Source: Mycobacterium botniense (lineage in GTDB: Bacteria > Actinomycetota > Actinomycetes > Mycobacteriales > Mycobacteriaceae). From it: 64,000 nucleotides of DNA. This document shows, piece after piece, positions 17,072 through 26,688 of the stretch; within the stretch, counting starts at the first letter, position 1, and the number at the start of each line of letters is the position of its first letter. The DNA lies in the NCBI RefSeq assembly GCF_010723305.1, contig NZ_BLKW01000002.1:1488001-1552000 (forward strand), in the 5' to 3' direction. The notes beneath the pieces are model-generated. The model was not told the origin of the DNA, searched no databases, and saw only the letters and a list, made by a program, of their open reading frames with translations. The translations under genes were made by a program, and so were the position numbers.

Positions 17072-17584
17072 ATGGGAGCACAGCGCGCCTCCTCGCAGGC
17101 GGATACGCCCGACGGTTTCGGTGTTGCCGTCGTGCGCGAAGAGGGGAAATGGCGCTGTTATCCGATGGGCTCCAAGGCGTTGACGAGTTTAACGGCAGCC
17201 GAGACGGAGCTGCGGGAGTTACGCAGCGCAGGAGCTGTTTTCGGGCTGCTCGACATCGATGACGAGTTCTTCGTGATCGTGCGTCCCGGGCCATCGGGAA
17301 CGCGGCTGCTGCTGTCGGATGCCACCGCGGCGCTGGACTACGATATCGCCGCGGAGGTTCTGGAGAACCTGGACGCTGACATCGACCCCGAAGATCTCGA
17401 AGACGCGGAGCCCTTCGAGGAAGGGGATCTGGGGTTGCTGGCTGATATCGGGCTGCCCGAAGCGGTGCTGGGCGTCATCCTCGACGAGACTGACCTGTAC
17501 GCCGACGAGCAACTGGGCCGCATCGCACGTGAGATGGGCTTTGCCGACGAACTGGCGGCGGTGCTCGAGCGCCTCGGTCGGTGA
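17072..17584 (+). CDS. tRNA adenosine deaminase-associated protein
   Basis: 170-residue acidic protein, the usual partner upstream of tadA in actinobacteria (M. tuberculosis Rv3753c). After a short N-terminus, residues about 15-90 form a beta-rich domain (FGVAVVREEGKWRCYPM...LTAAETELRELRS...FVIVRPGPSGTRLLLSDA). The C-terminal half is very acidic, ending DLYADEQLGRIAREMGFADELAAVLERLGR. Its stop codon overlaps the GTG start of tadA (GTGA), so translation is coupled. Its molecular role is unknown; the context suggests help with tRNA editing or stability of TadA. ATG at 17072. Confidence 0.87.
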   Translation: MGAQRASSQADTPDGFGVAVVREEGKWRCYPMGSKALTSLTAAETELRELRSAGAVFGLLDIDDEFFVIVRPGPSGTRLLLSDATAALDYDIAAEVLENLDADIDPEDLEDAEPFEEGDLGLLADIGLPEAVLGVILDETDLYADEQLGRIAREMGFADELAAVLERLGR

Positions 17585-18039
17585 TCGCCGACGAAGACCT
17601 CATCCGTACTGCTCTGGCGGTCGCCGCTACCGCTGGTCCGCGCGATGTGCCGGTGGGTGCGGTAATCGTCGCCGCCGATGGAACCGAGCTGGCCCGTGCG
17701 GTCAACGCCCGCGAGGCACTCGGCGATCCCACCGCGCACGCTGAGATTCTGGCGATCCGCGCAGCCGCGAAGGTGCTCGGCGGCGGCTGGCGGCTGGGCA
17801 ATGCCACGCTGGCGGTCACCGTCGAGCCGTGCACGATGTGCGCCGGCGCGCTGGTGCTGGCCCGCATCGAGCGCCTGGTGTTCGGCGCCTGGGAACCCAA
17901 GACCGGAGCGGTCGGTTCGCTGTGGGATGTGGTGCGGGATCGTCGGCTCAACCACCGTCCGCAGGTGCGGGGCGGCGTCTTGGCCGACGAGTGCGCCGCG
18001 CTGCTGCACGACTTCTTTGCCCGCCAGCGATTGGGGTGA
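17581..18039 (+). CDS. tadA: tRNA-specific adenosine deaminase TadA
   Basis: 152-residue cytidine/deoxycytidylate deaminase-fold enzyme that converts A34 to inosine in tRNA-Arg(ACG). The zinc site is complete: HAEIL (His and catalytic Glu, about residues 55-59) and PCTMCAGAL (two Cys ligands, about 83-91). Also present are RDVPVGAVIV near the start and the C-terminal FGAWEPKTGAVGSLWDVV motif. GTG start in a 4-base overlap with the upstream partner. It matches Rv3752c, and as in M. tuberculosis a tRNA-Ser lies immediately downstream. Confidence 0.93.
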   Translation: MIADEDLIRTALAVAATAGPRDVPVGAVIVAADGTELARAVNAREALGDPTAHAEILAIRAAAKVLGGGWRLGNATLAVTVEPCTMCAGALVLARIERLVFGAWEPKTGAVGSLWDVVRDRRLNHRPQVRGGVLADECAALLHDFFARQRLG

Positions 18040-18068
18040 GTGGAGCCCGGTTCGGTAAGCTGCTCGGC

Positions 18069-18159
18069 GGTGGTGTGTCCGAGCGGCCGAAGGAGCACGC
18101 CTCGAAAGCGTGTGACGGGTAACCCCCGTCCGAGGGTTCAAATCCCTCCGCCACCGCCA
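18069..18159 (+). tRNA. tRNA-Ser (anticodon CGA)
   Basis: A complete 91-base class II tRNA. The acceptor stem GGTGGTG pairs with CGCCACC (18149-18155), the anticodon stem-loop is CACGC-CTCGAAA-GCGTG with anticodon CGA, a long variable arm follows, the T-loop is GGGTTCAAATCCC, and CCA is encoded (18157-18159). It reads UCG serine codons. The adjacent integrase remnant suggests that its 3' end was once an attachment site. Confidence 0.96.
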
Positions 18160-18163
18160 TGAG

Positions 18164-18480
18164 ATGATCGCTTTGTCGGTGACCGATACGTTCGAGGCTT
18201 GGGTGTCCTTGACATCGGAGCTGATCCGGCTCTACGGCGATTACCTGTACCGCGAATACGCCGATCCGGACAGCGGCGACATGGTGGTCAACCTGGGGGT
18301 CCGTTCGGAGAGCCGTGGACCTACGCCACGGTCTACGACCTCATCCGCCGCGTGCTTCAGCGCACCGGCACCGACTTCGATCCGCACTGGCTGCGGTCGT
18401 CGGTGACCACCACGCTACTTCGCCACGGGACGCGCCTGCATACCGGCCTCCCGGGAAAGTGCTGGCGCAGATATACGGGA
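18164..18480 (+). pseudogene. tyrosine recombinase (integrase) remnant
   Basis: A C-terminal integrase piece split between two frames. The first frame reads LTSELIRLYGDYLYREYADP and DSGDMVVNLGV up to about 18300. After a frameshift the second reads EPWTYATVYDLIRRVLQRTG and TDFDPHWLRSSVTTTLLRHGT, the recombinase core around the catalytic H-x-x-R box, where the expected HxLRH has become HWLRS. N-terminal domain and catalytic Tyr region are missing. It directly follows tRNA-Ser, as in M. tuberculosis (Rv3751 fragment), marking an old integration at the tRNA. Confidence 0.7.
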
Positions 18481-18833
18481 CGCAGCAGATCGCCCCGCCA
18501 CTGCGTCTGCCACAACCACAAGTCCCATCCCGGCGCGGCACAGCGGTGCACCACGAAGGCGGAGCCGTGGCCCACTCACTCGATCCACGCCGAAATCAGG
18601 TGGCACCTGGCGCACAGCGCGTTTGCCGCCCCTGACTGGAACTAACCGACGCCCGGATGAGATCCGCCGTCTGTCGGAGGCCCCAGGACCACCGCTCGTC
18701 GAAAAACGTCCGTCTATGTCACCAACGTGGCGTGAAATCAACACAAAAGTATTGACACACGCGCAGACAGCAGAGAGGCTTAACGTGTTCTCAGTCAAAG
18801 CTTAGGTTGACTGGGCTTCGGTCACAGCACGAA
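18481..18833. other. non-coding stretch before PGRS gene
   Basis: No gene with family similarity is visible. A TTGACA at 18753-18758 followed after about 18 bases by a weak AT-richer segment could be part of the PGRS promoter, but this is not convincing. The first half is probably decayed island DNA. Confidence 0.4.
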
Positions 18834-19403
18834 AGGTGGGGTAGGTCATGGCTGGAGGTCCGCGGAGTCGGCGGCAGCGGCGTCGGGCGGGTGGGGATGC
18901 TCGTCGGCGGCGGGTGGTGGTGCGCGGTTTTGGTGTGGGTGCGGCGGCTGCGGGGTTGGTGGTGGCCGCGGGTGCTACCGCGCCGGGGGCGCGGGCCGAC
19001 ATTTTAGATGTGATCATCGATCCCATTATTGATCCGATGATGAGCGCGCTGAGTGCGGGGATGAGTGATCTGGGTGGGGCCGCCGCGGCGCTGGGTGTCG
19101 GGGGGCTGGCTGATGTGGGGTCGGCCACGTCGGTGTCGGCTGATCCGCTGGGCGGAGTGGATGCGGCGCTGGTAGGGGTGGTGCAAGACCTCAACAGTGT
19201 GGTGAACGGGGTGGCCCAGGATTGGATCACCAGCCCGATCGGGGGGCCTGTTGATAAGGTGATCAACGCCCCGTTTGTGTTGGTGTTTGGCCGGGATTTG
19301 ATTGGTAACGGGATCAATGATTTCACCGGGACTAATGATTCGCTGTTGGGTAGCTCGGGGTTGTTCGGCAATCTGGGGGATGGCGGGTTTTTGATCGGTA
19401 ACG
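18834..19403 (+). repeat. left arm of ~570-bp inverted repeat
   Basis: This block, which covers the ribosome site AGGTGGGGTAGGTC and the first 185 codons of the PGRS pseudogene, recurs in inverted orientation at 23763-24332 with no net length change and only scattered substitutions (for example ILDVII/IVDVII, DKVINA/DEVINT). Confidence 0.85.
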
Positions 19404-20995
19404 GGACCAGGGCCACGGGTGGCCATTGATGGGGTGCCGGGGGATCGGTGATGGGGGTGGGGATGGGGTGCTGGTGGGGCACCGGTGGGTTGCTGCTGGG
19501 CAATGGTGGTGAGGGGTGGGGGGACGCTGTCACCGCGGGTGAGGCCGGCGGGGCCGGTGGTGCGGGTGGTTCGGCGGTGTTGTTCGGTAACGGCGGCGCC
19601 GGTGGCGCCGGTGGGGCCGGAGCGGCCGGGGCGACCGGCACCACGGGCACAACCGGCACGGAGGGCGCGGCCGGTGTGTTGGGCACCAATGACGGTGCGG
19701 GCGGCGCCGGTGGGACCGGCGGTGACGGCGGGGTCGGTGGCGCCGGTGGCGCCGGTGGGGCCGGTGGCGCCGGCGGGGCTGCGGGCTCGTTTATCGGTGA
19801 TGGCGGTGCCGGTGGCGCCGGTGGGGCCGGTGGTGATGGCGGTGCCGGTGGTGTCGGTGGCACCGGTGGTGCCGGCGGGGCCGGGGCTGCCGGCACCAGC
19901 TCGGCTGCTGCGGGTAACGGCGGCACCGGTGGTGGCGCCGGTGATGGTGGCACCGGTGGTGTCGGTGGGGCCGGTGGTGCCGGCGGCGATGGTGGTGTCG
20001 GCGGCATCTTTGGTTACACCGGGGCCGGTGGTGACGGTGGCGCCGGCGGGACCGGCGGTATCGGCGGTGACGGTGGTGTCGGTGGCACCGGTGGAGTCGG
20101 TGGCGCCAACTCGCTGCTGGTGTCTGGTACCGGCGGGACCGGTGGTGATGGCGGCGCCGGTGGTAACGCCGGGGCCGGTGGCGCCGGTGGTGAAGGCGGG
20201 GCCGCGGGCACCGGGAGCGTTAATGGCACGGCCGGGACCAACGGCGCCAGCGGTATCGAAGGGAACGGCGGTATGGGTGGCACCGGTGGGGCCGGTGGCA
20301 CCAATGGTGCGGCGGGTGTGAGCGGTGCGCTTGGCTCCGGCGGCACCGGCGGTAACGGTGGTACCGGTGGTGAGGGTTATGTCGGCGGCACCGGCGGTAC
20401 CGGTGGGGCCGGTGGCGCGAACTCGGCCACGCTTGCCACCGGAGGCACCGGCGGTAACGGTGGTACCGGTGGGGCCGGCACCGAGACCGCGGGTACCGGT
20501 GGTACCGGTGGCGCCGGTGGTGCCACTAGCGCTGACGCCACCACCGGTGGGACCGGCGGTGACGGCGGTACGGGTGCGGCCGGTGCGGCTGGTCAGGTCG
20601 GCGGCGCCGGTGGTACCGGCGGGGCCGGCGGTGACGCGACAGGCACCGCTGGTATCGGCGGTAACGGTGGCACCGGCGGCACCGGCGGTGTCGGTGGGAC
20701 CGGCACCACGCTCGGCGCCGATGGTGGCGCGGGCGGTCAAGGTGGTATGGGTGGCACCGGTACCGCAACCGGCGGCACCGGTGGTACGGGCGGTACCGGC
20801 GGGGCTGGTGGTAACGCCACCGAGTCCAGCGGTATCGGCGGCACCGGCGGCACGGGTGGCACCGGGGGCACCGGAGGAACCGGTGACGGTGTGGCCGGGA
20901 CGGCCGGCTCGGCTGGTCAGCCCGGTGTGACACCCACCGACGCCACCGGCGGGGCCGGTGGGGCCGGCGGCGCCGGCGGGGCCGGCGGCAGCTAG
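18848..20995 (+). pseudogene. PGRS protein with non-PE N-terminus, frameshifted
   Basis: The N-terminal part (18848-19429) encodes an Arg-rich leader with RRRRVVVRG, a hydrophobic core ([15 protein letters not shown]) and an ARA/D signal-peptidase site, then a conserved module ([29 protein letters not shown]). It stops after FLIGNGTRATGGH. Glycine-rich PGRS coding resumes in another frame from 19448 to a TAG at 20993-20995, with GGAGG/GGTGG triplets throughout. The intact copy at 22174-24318 shows what was lost: 19390-19530 carries several small indels. There is no PE domain. Either a true pseudogene or errors in GC-rich sequence; multiple differences favour decay. A strong hairpin follows. 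Confidence 0.8.
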
Positions 20996-21042
20996 CCCGG
21001 CTGCGCCGGAAGCCTAGGCCGCTGCTTTCGGTGGTCACTTCG

Positions 21043-21078
21043 TTGGGGCCTCTCCCGCTTTGGCGGGAGAGGCCCCAA
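21043..21078 (+). terminator. perfect 16-bp hairpin after PGRS pseudogene
   Basis: TTGGGGCCTCTCCCGC, loop TTTG, then GCGGGAGAGGCCCCAA: a perfect 16-bp stem with a 4-base loop, 48 bases after the stop codon. There is no T-tract, as is common for mycobacterial terminators. Confidence 0.8.
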
Positions 21079-21678
21079 ACCATGAGTGCCGGGACGTGAG
21101 ACATGCCGCGGATCGGTTCCGTCGGCTCGGTGTTGCCGCTGCCGGCGAATTCCCGTCGCCCCACACGAAGCCGGTTACGACATCAACCGACCTGGGCGAC
21201 CGGAGCAGCGGCTGCCGTGACATTTCCGATGGGCCGCTCGGGCAACGGTCTTCCGATCCATCCTGATACCGACAACGCCACCTGCAAGCCGCCAGCGTGC
21301 CAGTGAGCGAACAATTCGACCGGGCCGAGCATCGCGCTACGTCTTTTCGGTATCAGCATGTTTGCATCCGTCAGCCAACGGATGCAGGGCAACCTTCCAG
21401 CGCGGTTCACACCGGGCAGATATACCGTCCAGGGCGGGCAATGACGTGACGGTCGGGGTGGGGGAATTCCGTGACTGACAGCGCCCACAAATGTGGGGCG
21501 ATCGCTGACACGACGGGGCGCCCGGACTCGTTTTCCTCTGTCTTTCCTCTGTCGTCGAGACCCCCACACGCGACACCTGTCGAAGAGGGCCGCCGCGTTC
21601 TGCGACCGGTGTTGGCGAGGTTGAAAACTCGGCCGGAAGCGACGGTCGAACAGGACGCCACCCGATCTGATGGGATGG
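21079..21678. other. 600 bases of decayed DNA between PGRS and IS remnant
   Basis: No intact gene is supported. A short plus-strand run near 21219 (VTFPMGRSGNGLPI) is vaguely like the C-terminal strand of amidases but is too short to call. The segment joins the IS21-type remnant on its right and probably contains its degraded flank. Confidence 0.4.
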
Positions 21679-22090
21679 GTGATCAGTGTGGAGGCCTGGG
21701 CGTTGATCCGGCATCTTCATCGCAGCGAGGGTTTGTCGCAGCGGGCCATTGCCAGGCAGTGGGGCATCGCGCATGGCATGGTGGCCGCGGCCTCAGCCAG
21801 TGACGAGCCGCCGACGTGACAGCGGCGGGCCGGTCGATTCGGCGACCAGCGCGGCCGAGCCGCACATTCGAGCATTGGTGGTGGCCTATCCGCAGATGGC
21901 GGCGACGGTGATCGCCGAGCGGGTGGGCTGGACGGGTTCCATCTCGTGGCGGGGTGGGTGCGCGCCATTCGACGGGAGTATCTGTCGGCGGAGCCCGTTG
22001 ATCGGGTTGGCATCCACCGAGATGGGCTGTGCAGCGCGATCTGGGGTGCACGCTGGCGCAAATCCACCCAGCCCTCGGGTGCATCGCACG
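21679..22090 (+). pseudogene. IS21-family transposase (IstA) N-terminal remnant
   Basis: From GTG 21679, VISVEAWALIRHLHRSEGLS and QRAIARQWGIAHG match the helix-turn-helix start of IstA. A stop at 21817-21819 breaks the frame. A second frame reads IRALVVAYPQMAATVIAERV and GWTGSIS; a third gives WVRAIRREYLSAEPVDRV; a fourth piece (MQRDLGCTLAQIHPALG) resembles the QCDLWFPPxxIPLG strand of the catalytic domain. The rest of istA and all of istB are absent. It sits between the two convergent PGRS genes. Confidence 0.7.
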
Positions 22091-22117
22091 TCGTTCGCAC
22101 GTGGCCGCGCAACGATG

Positions 22118-22153
22118 GTGGGGTCGCCCCCGCCGAAGCGGAGGAGACCCCAC
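22118..22153 (-). terminator. hairpin after the intact PGRS gene
   Basis: GTGGGGTC (22118-22125) pairs with GACCCCAC (22146-22153), and the loop contains a second stem CCGC-CGAA-GCGG. It lies 20 bases beyond the stop codon of the leftward PGRS gene. Confidence 0.65.
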
Positions 22154-22173
22154 CTGCCGACTCCCTGCGGGGG

Positions 22174-24318
22174 TTAGCTGCCGCCGGTCCCGCCGGCGCC
22201 GCCGGCCCCACCGGCCCCGCCGGTGGGGCCGGCGGGTGTCGCACCGTGCGCACCAGGCGAGCCGGCCGTCCCGGCCACACCGTCACCGGTTCCTCCGGTG
22301 CCCCCGGTGCCACCCGTGCCGCCGGTGCCGCCGATACCGCTGGACTCGGTGGCGTTACCACCAGCCCCGCCGGTACCGCCCGTACCACCGGTGCCGCCGA
22401 TACCACCGGTGCCACCCATACCGCCTTGACCGCCCATACCACCATCGGCGCCGTGCGTGGTTCCGGTGCCGCCGACACCGCCGGTGCCGCCGGTGCCGCC
22501 GGTGCCGCCGATACTAGCGGTGCCCGTTACGGTTGTGGCGTCACCGCCGGCGCCGCCGGTACCACCGGCGCCGCCGACCTGACCAGCCGCACCGGCAGCA
22601 CCCGTACCACCGGTGCCGCCGGTCCCGCCGATACCAAGTGATCCGGTTGCCTCACCGCCGGCTCCGCCGGTACCACCACTGCCCGCGGTCACGGTACCAG
22701 CACCCCCGGTACCGCCGGCGCCGCCTGTGCCACCGGTGCCGCCGATTGTGGCGTTGGCACCGCCCACCCCCCCGGTGCCGCCGGTGCCACCGACGACACC
22801 CTCCCCACCAGCGCCGCCGCTCCCGCCAGTGCCAGCACTGAGTTCACCCACGGTGGCGGCAGCCCCGGTGCCGCCGGTGCCGCCCATACCGCCGTTTCCT
22901 GCGGTGCCGCTGGCACCGTTGGCGCCGACGCTGCCATCGTGTGACCCGATCCCGGCAGCCCCGCCTTCACCGCCAGCCCCACCAGCTCCTGCGTTACCGC
23001 CGTCACCGCCCTCACCACCGGTACCCGCGGCGGTTCCAGTGCCCCCAGCACCCCCGGTGCCACCCATGCCACCGTCACCGCCCGTGCCGCCGGCGCCACC
23101 AGCTCCACCGTCACCACCGGCCCCGGTCTGCCCAAATAACAAACTGGCTCCGCCTGCACCACCAGCGCCGCCATTACCGCCGGCGCCGCCGGCTCCGCCA
23201 TCACCACCGACACCCCCGCTGCTACCGGTGCCGCCGACCGCGGTGGTGCCACCATCAGCCCCGGCCGCGCCCGGGCCCCCCATACCACCGGTGCCGCCGA
23301 TACCGCCGGCGCCACCGGCGCCGCCCGCGCCCCCGTTGCCGCCGTCGCCGATCAGAAATCCGCCGATACCGCCGGTGCCGCCGTCTCCGCCGGCGCCGCC
23401 GTCACCTCCAATTCCACCGGTGCCGCCAGCGCCGCCTGGAGCGCCCGGTAGGCCGTCAGCGCCGGTCTGACCGGGCACACCCGCTGCTCCAGCCCCGCCA
23501 GCTCCGCCAGCGCCCCCGTTGCCTAATAACTCGGCATCCCCGCCTAGGCCCCCGGCCCCGCCGGCGCCACCGTTGACTCCGGCCCCACCAGCACCCCCCT
23601 CACCACCATTGCCCAGCAGCCACCCACCGGTGCCCCCCGCACCACCAGCACCCCCATCAACCCCGGCACCGCCGGCGCCCCCATCACCGATCAGCCCGGC
23701 CGACCCCCCAATCCCGCCGGCACCCCCATCAACCCCGATCACCCCCGTGGCCCCGGTGCCGCCGTTACCGATCAAAAACCCGCCATCCCCCAGATTGCCG
23801 AACAACCCCGAGCTACCCAACAGCGAATCATTAGTCCCGGTGAAATCATTGATCCCGTTACCAATCAAATCCCGGCCAAACACCAACACAAACGGGGTGT
23901 TGATCACCTCATCAACCGGCCCCCCGATCGGGCTGGTGATCCAATCCTGGGCCACCCCGTTCACCACGTTGTTGAGGTCTTGCACCACCCCCACCAGCGC
24001 CGCATCCACTCCGCCCAGCGGATCAACCGACACCGACGTGGCCGACCCCACATCAGCCAGCCCCCCGACACCCAGCGCCGCGGCGGCCCCACCCAGATCA
24101 CTCATCCCCGCACTCAGCGCGCTCATCATCGGATCAATAATGGGATCGATGATCACATCCACAATGTCGGCCCGCGCCCCCGGCGCGGTAGCACCCGCGG
24201 CCACCACCAACCCCGCAGCCGCCGCACCCACACCAAAACCGCGCACCACCACCCGCCGCCGACGAGCATCCCCACCCGCCTGACGCCGCTGCCGCCGACT
24301 CCGCGAACCACCAGCCAT
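22174..24318 (-). CDS. PGRS-repeat protein with signal peptide and non-PE N-terminal module
   Basis: 714-residue protein. Residues 1-50 are an Arg-rich signal peptide (RRRRVVVRG, hydrophobic core, ARA/D cleavage site), compatible with Tat export. Residues about 50-150 are a conserved module: [19 protein letters not shown], a Gly/Ala-rich middle, [20 protein letters not shown]. The linker [16 protein letters not shown] parallels the GRPLIGNG motif that joins PE domains to PGRS tails. From about 185 to the end it is PGRS (GGAGGTGG), interrupted by short non-glycine islands. No PE domain is present, so ESX-5 export through PE is not expected. A surface location is inferred. Start shared exactly with the inverted paralogue, with AGGTGGGGTAGGTC upstream. 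Confidence 0.85.
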   Translation of the reverse strand: MAGGSRSRRQRRQAGGDARRRRVVVRGFGVGAAAAGLVVAAGATAPGARADIVDVIIDPIIDPMMSALSAGMSDLGGAAAALGVGGLADVGSATSVSVDPLGGVDAALVGVVQDLNNVVNGVAQDWITSPIGGPVDEVINTPFVLVFGRDLIGNGINDFTGTNDSLLGSSGLFGNLGDGGFLIGNGGTGATGVIGVDGGAGGIGGSAGLIGDGGAGGAGVDGGAGGAGGTGGWLLGNGGEGGAGGAGVNGGAGGAGGLGGDAELLGNGGAGGAGGAGAAGVPGQTGADGLPGAPGGAGGTGGIGGDGGAGGDGGTGGIGGFLIGDGGNGGAGGAGGAGGIGGTGGMGGPGAAGADGGTTAVGGTGSSGGVGGDGGAGGAGGNGGAGGAGGASLLFGQTGAGGDGGAGGAGGTGGDGGMGGTGGAGGTGTAAGTGGEGGDGGNAGAGGAGGEGGAAGIGSHDGSVGANGASGTAGNGGMGGTGGTGAAATVGELSAGTGGSGGAGGEGVVGGTGGTGGVGGANATIGGTGGTGGAGGTGGAGTVTAGSGGTGGAGGEATGSLGIGGTGGTGGTGAAGAAGQVGGAGGTGGAGGDATTVTGTASIGGTGGTGGTGGVGGTGTTHGADGGMGGQGGMGGTGGIGGTGGTGGTGGAGGNATESSGIGGTGGTGGTGGTGGTGDGVAGTAGSPGAHGATPAGPTGGAGGAGGAGGTGGS

Positions 24319-24332
24319 GACCTACCCCACCT
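23763..24332 (-). repeat. right arm of ~570-bp inverted repeat
   Basis: Inverted partner of 18834-19403; it covers the N-terminal module and ribosome site of the intact PGRS gene. The arms are about 4.4 kb apart and could recombine to invert the segment that contains both PGRS tails and the IS21 remnant. Confidence 0.85.
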
Positions 24333-24820
24333 CCCCTGAGCAGACCAACACGTTGGCCAACCTGAGCATGATTAATGAACACGATAGAGGCTTGGTCATC
24401 CTTAAGCTGACGGAACTGCAATTTACTCCAGTGCAGTAGCGTGAGCGATGCTGCGTGTGGGGAAATTGAAAACTTGTGTGGCTGAAACGGTTTGTGGGGA
24501 GTGCGGACACTGCTGGTACATGCTCTGAACCGTGATCCCGGGGGTCCGCGATAACCTCTCCCACCATCAGGCGGCCGGGTTGGTGCTGGCCGCTGAGGCA
24601 CCGCTCACGCGGCTCCGCTGTCGAATCCGAAATCCTGCTTGGAGACAGCTCAGCAGCTCGTGACCACCGGGGTGGAAATACCCGCGGCAACAGATATGCC
24701 GGCGACCTTGGGGGCACCGCCTGCGCCAATCTCCCTGCGTCGGGATGCCACTTCATAACCTTCTCGTCCTTTCCCCAGATTGGTGCTCCCCCGCCCACAT
24801 ATCCCGGCTGTAATTGGCTG
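24333..24820. other. 488-base intergenic region between divergent PGRS and WS/DGAT genes
   Basis: No gene is visible. It must hold both divergent promoters. It is less GC-rich near 24360-24440 (for example ATTAATGAACACGATAG), which fits a promoter area, but I could not fix -10/-35 boxes. Confidence 0.5.
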
Positions 24821-26176
24821 ATGGAATTGATCTCGCCCGTCGACGCGATGTTCCTGCTGTTCGAATCGCGCGAGCACCCAATGCATGCGGGCGGCCTGCA
24901 GCTGTTCGAGCCGCCGGAGGGGGCGGACTCGGAGTTCGTCGGCGAGATCTATGACGACATGATCGCCCGCCAGGACGTTCAGCCCGCATTCCGCAAGCGT
25001 CCCGCGACGATCTTCGGCGGAATCGCCAACCTGGGCTGGACCTACGACGAGGACATCGACATCGACTACCACGTGCGCCGATCCGCCCTGCCCGCGCCAG
25101 GGCGGGTGCGCGATCTGCTGGTGCTGACGTCCCGCCTGCACAGCAGCCTGCTCGACCGCCACCGCCCGCTGTGGGAACTGCATCTGGTCGAGGGGCTCAA
25201 CGACGGCCGCTTCGCGATCTACACCAAGTTCCACCACGCCCTGATCGACGGTGTGTCGGCGTTGCGGCTGATGCAGCGCGCGCTGTCGGCTGACCCCCGG
25301 GACCGCCAGCTGCGAACGGTATGGACTCTGCCGCGGCAGGAGCCGCGTCCGGGCACCTCGTCCCGGTTGCAGTCGCTCATCCGGACGGCGGAAACTGTTG
25401 CGGCACTGGGCCCGTCGACACTGCGCCTGACGCGTGCGGCGCTGTGGGAGCAACAGCTGACCCTGCCGTTCGCGGCGCCCCGCACCATGTTCAACGTCAA
25501 GATCGGGGGAGCCCGCCGCTGCGCGGCCCAGTCTTGGTCGCTGGACCGGGTCAAAAATGTCAAGCGGGCAGCTGGGGTGACTGTCAACGACGTCGTGCTG
25601 GCCATGTGTGCAGGCGCGCTGCGCTACTACCTGGCTGAACACAACGCGCTGCCGGACACACCGTTGATCGCGATGGTCCCGGTCAGCCTGCGTTCCGCGG
25701 ACGAGTCCGACAGCGGCGGCAACCGGGTGGGAACGCTGCTGTGCAATCTGGGCACCCACACCAGCGACCCCGCGAAACGGCTGGAGACGATCGGCGCGTC
25801 AATGCGCCGCAGTAAGACCGTGTTCGCCGAGTTGCCGCGCATCCAGGCGCTGGCAGTGTCGGCGTTTACGATCGCGCCGCTGGGCCTGGCCGCCATTCCC
25901 GGGTTCGTCTCCTCGGCGCCACCGCCGTTCAATATCGTTATCTCCAACGTGCCGGGACCGGCTGAGCCGATGTATTGCCGGGGTGCACGGCTGGACGGCA
26001 ACTACCCGCTGTCCATCGCCCTGGACGGGCAGGCGCTGAACATCACCGTGGTCAACAACGCCGACAACCTCGATTTCGGCCTCGTTGGATGCCGGCGCAG
26101 TGTGCCGCACCTGCAGCGGCTACTGGTGCATCTGGAAACGTCGCTGAGCGACCTCGAACGCGCGACCGGGGTGTAG
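24821..26176 (+). CDS. WS/DGAT O-acyltransferase (wax ester/triacylglycerol synthase)
   Basis: 451-residue member of the mycobacterial Tgs family, which makes triacylglycerol or wax esters from acyl-CoA at the membrane. The N-terminal MELISPVDAMFLLFESREHP is typical. The catalytic HHxxxDG motif is FHHALIDGVSALRL at about residues 141-154. The C-terminal DUF1298 domain carries NDVVLAMCAGALRYYL, a PVSLR block and FNIVISNVPGPAEPMYCRGA. It begins with ATG directly after the intergenic region and is followed 5 bases later by a NUDIX gene, probably cotranscribed. Individual substrate preference is not predictable. Confidence 0.92.
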   Translation: MELISPVDAMFLLFESREHPMHAGGLQLFEPPEGADSEFVGEIYDDMIARQDVQPAFRKRPATIFGGIANLGWTYDEDIDIDYHVRRSALPAPGRVRDLLVLTSRLHSSLLDRHRPLWELHLVEGLNDGRFAIYTKFHHALIDGVSALRLMQRALSADPRDRQLRTVWTLPRQEPRPGTSSRLQSLIRTAETVAALGPSTLRLTRAALWEQQLTLPFAAPRTMFNVKIGGARRCAAQSWSLDRVKNVKRAAGVTVNDVVLAMCAGALRYYLAEHNALPDTPLIAMVPVSLRSADESDSGGNRVGTLLCNLGTHTSDPAKRLETIGASMRRSKTVFAELPRIQALAVSAFTIAPLGLAAIPGFVSSAPPPFNIVISNVPGPAEPMYCRGARLDGNYPLSIALDGQALNITVVNNADNLDFGLVGCRRSVPHLQRLLVHLETSLSDLERATGV

Positions 26177-26181
26177 CACCC

Positions 26182-26667
26182 ATGCCCAAACTCAGCGCGG
26201 GTGTGCTGGCATATCGGGTCTGCGGCGGCGTCGTCGAAGTGCTCATCGCACATCCGGGCGGCCCGTTCTGGGCGCACAGGGACGACGGCGCGTGGTCGAT
26301 CCCCAAAGGCGAATACACCCCCGGCGAAGATCCGTGGGTGGCCGCGCAGCGCGAGTTCGCCGAGGAGATCGGACTACCCGTGCCGTGTGGGCCGCACATC
26401 GACCTCGGCGCGCTGAAACAACCCGGCGGCAAGGTCGTCACCGTGTTCGCCGTGCCCGCTGATCTCGACATCGCCGACGCGCACAGCAACACCGTCGAAC
26501 TCGAGTGGCCCACGGGGTCCGGGCGGATGCGACAGTTCCCCGAGGTCGATCGGGTCGGTTGGTTTCCGGTGGCCGTGGCCCGTACCAAGCTGGTCAAGGG
26601 CCAGGTGGCTTTCTTGGATCGATTGATGGCGCAGCCAGCTTTGGCGGGCCTGCAGGAAAGCGACTGA
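26182..26667 (+). CDS. NUDIX hydrolase
   Basis: 161-residue NUDIX protein. The signature G-x5-E-x7-REUxEExGU is visible as GEYTPGEDPWVAAQ followed by REFAEEIGLPV (about residues 50-72), in the DNA/NTP pyrophosphohydrolase style with the WSIPKGE start of the box. The opening MPKLSAGVLAYRV and GGPFWAHRDDGAWSIPKGE resemble actinobacterial 'NTP pyrophosphohydrolase' NUDIX proteins. It lies 5 bases after the WS/DGAT gene. Substrate unknown; housecleaning of nucleotides is the usual role. Confidence 0.9.
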   Translation: MPKLSAGVLAYRVCGGVVEVLIAHPGGPFWAHRDDGAWSIPKGEYTPGEDPWVAAQREFAEEIGLPVPCGPHIDLGALKQPGGKVVTVFAVPADLDIADAHSNTVELEWPTGSGRMRQFPEVDRVGWFPVAVARTKLVKGQVAFLDRLMAQPALAGLQESD

Positions 26668-26688
26668 CCAGGCGGTATCTTCACCCCT

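Noticed and set aside
18415..18798. 127-codon minus-strand frame near the integrase remnant
   Set aside because: No similarity to any family, no ribosome site, and it overlaps decayed integrase sequence.
19004..20740. Long antisense frame (Thr/Gly/Ala-rich) across the PGRS tail
   Set aside because: Repetitive GGN triplets are open in most frames. Composition simply mirrors the PGRS repeat.
21183..21303. Amidase-like peptide VTFPMGRSGNGLPI
   Set aside because: Only about 14 residues resemble an amidase strand and nothing around it does; insufficient for a pseudogene call.
19500..24000. Regular short repeats that might look like a CRISPR array
   Set aside because: The repeats are degenerate GGN-GGN coding units of PGRS domains, without constant-length spacers or cas genes.
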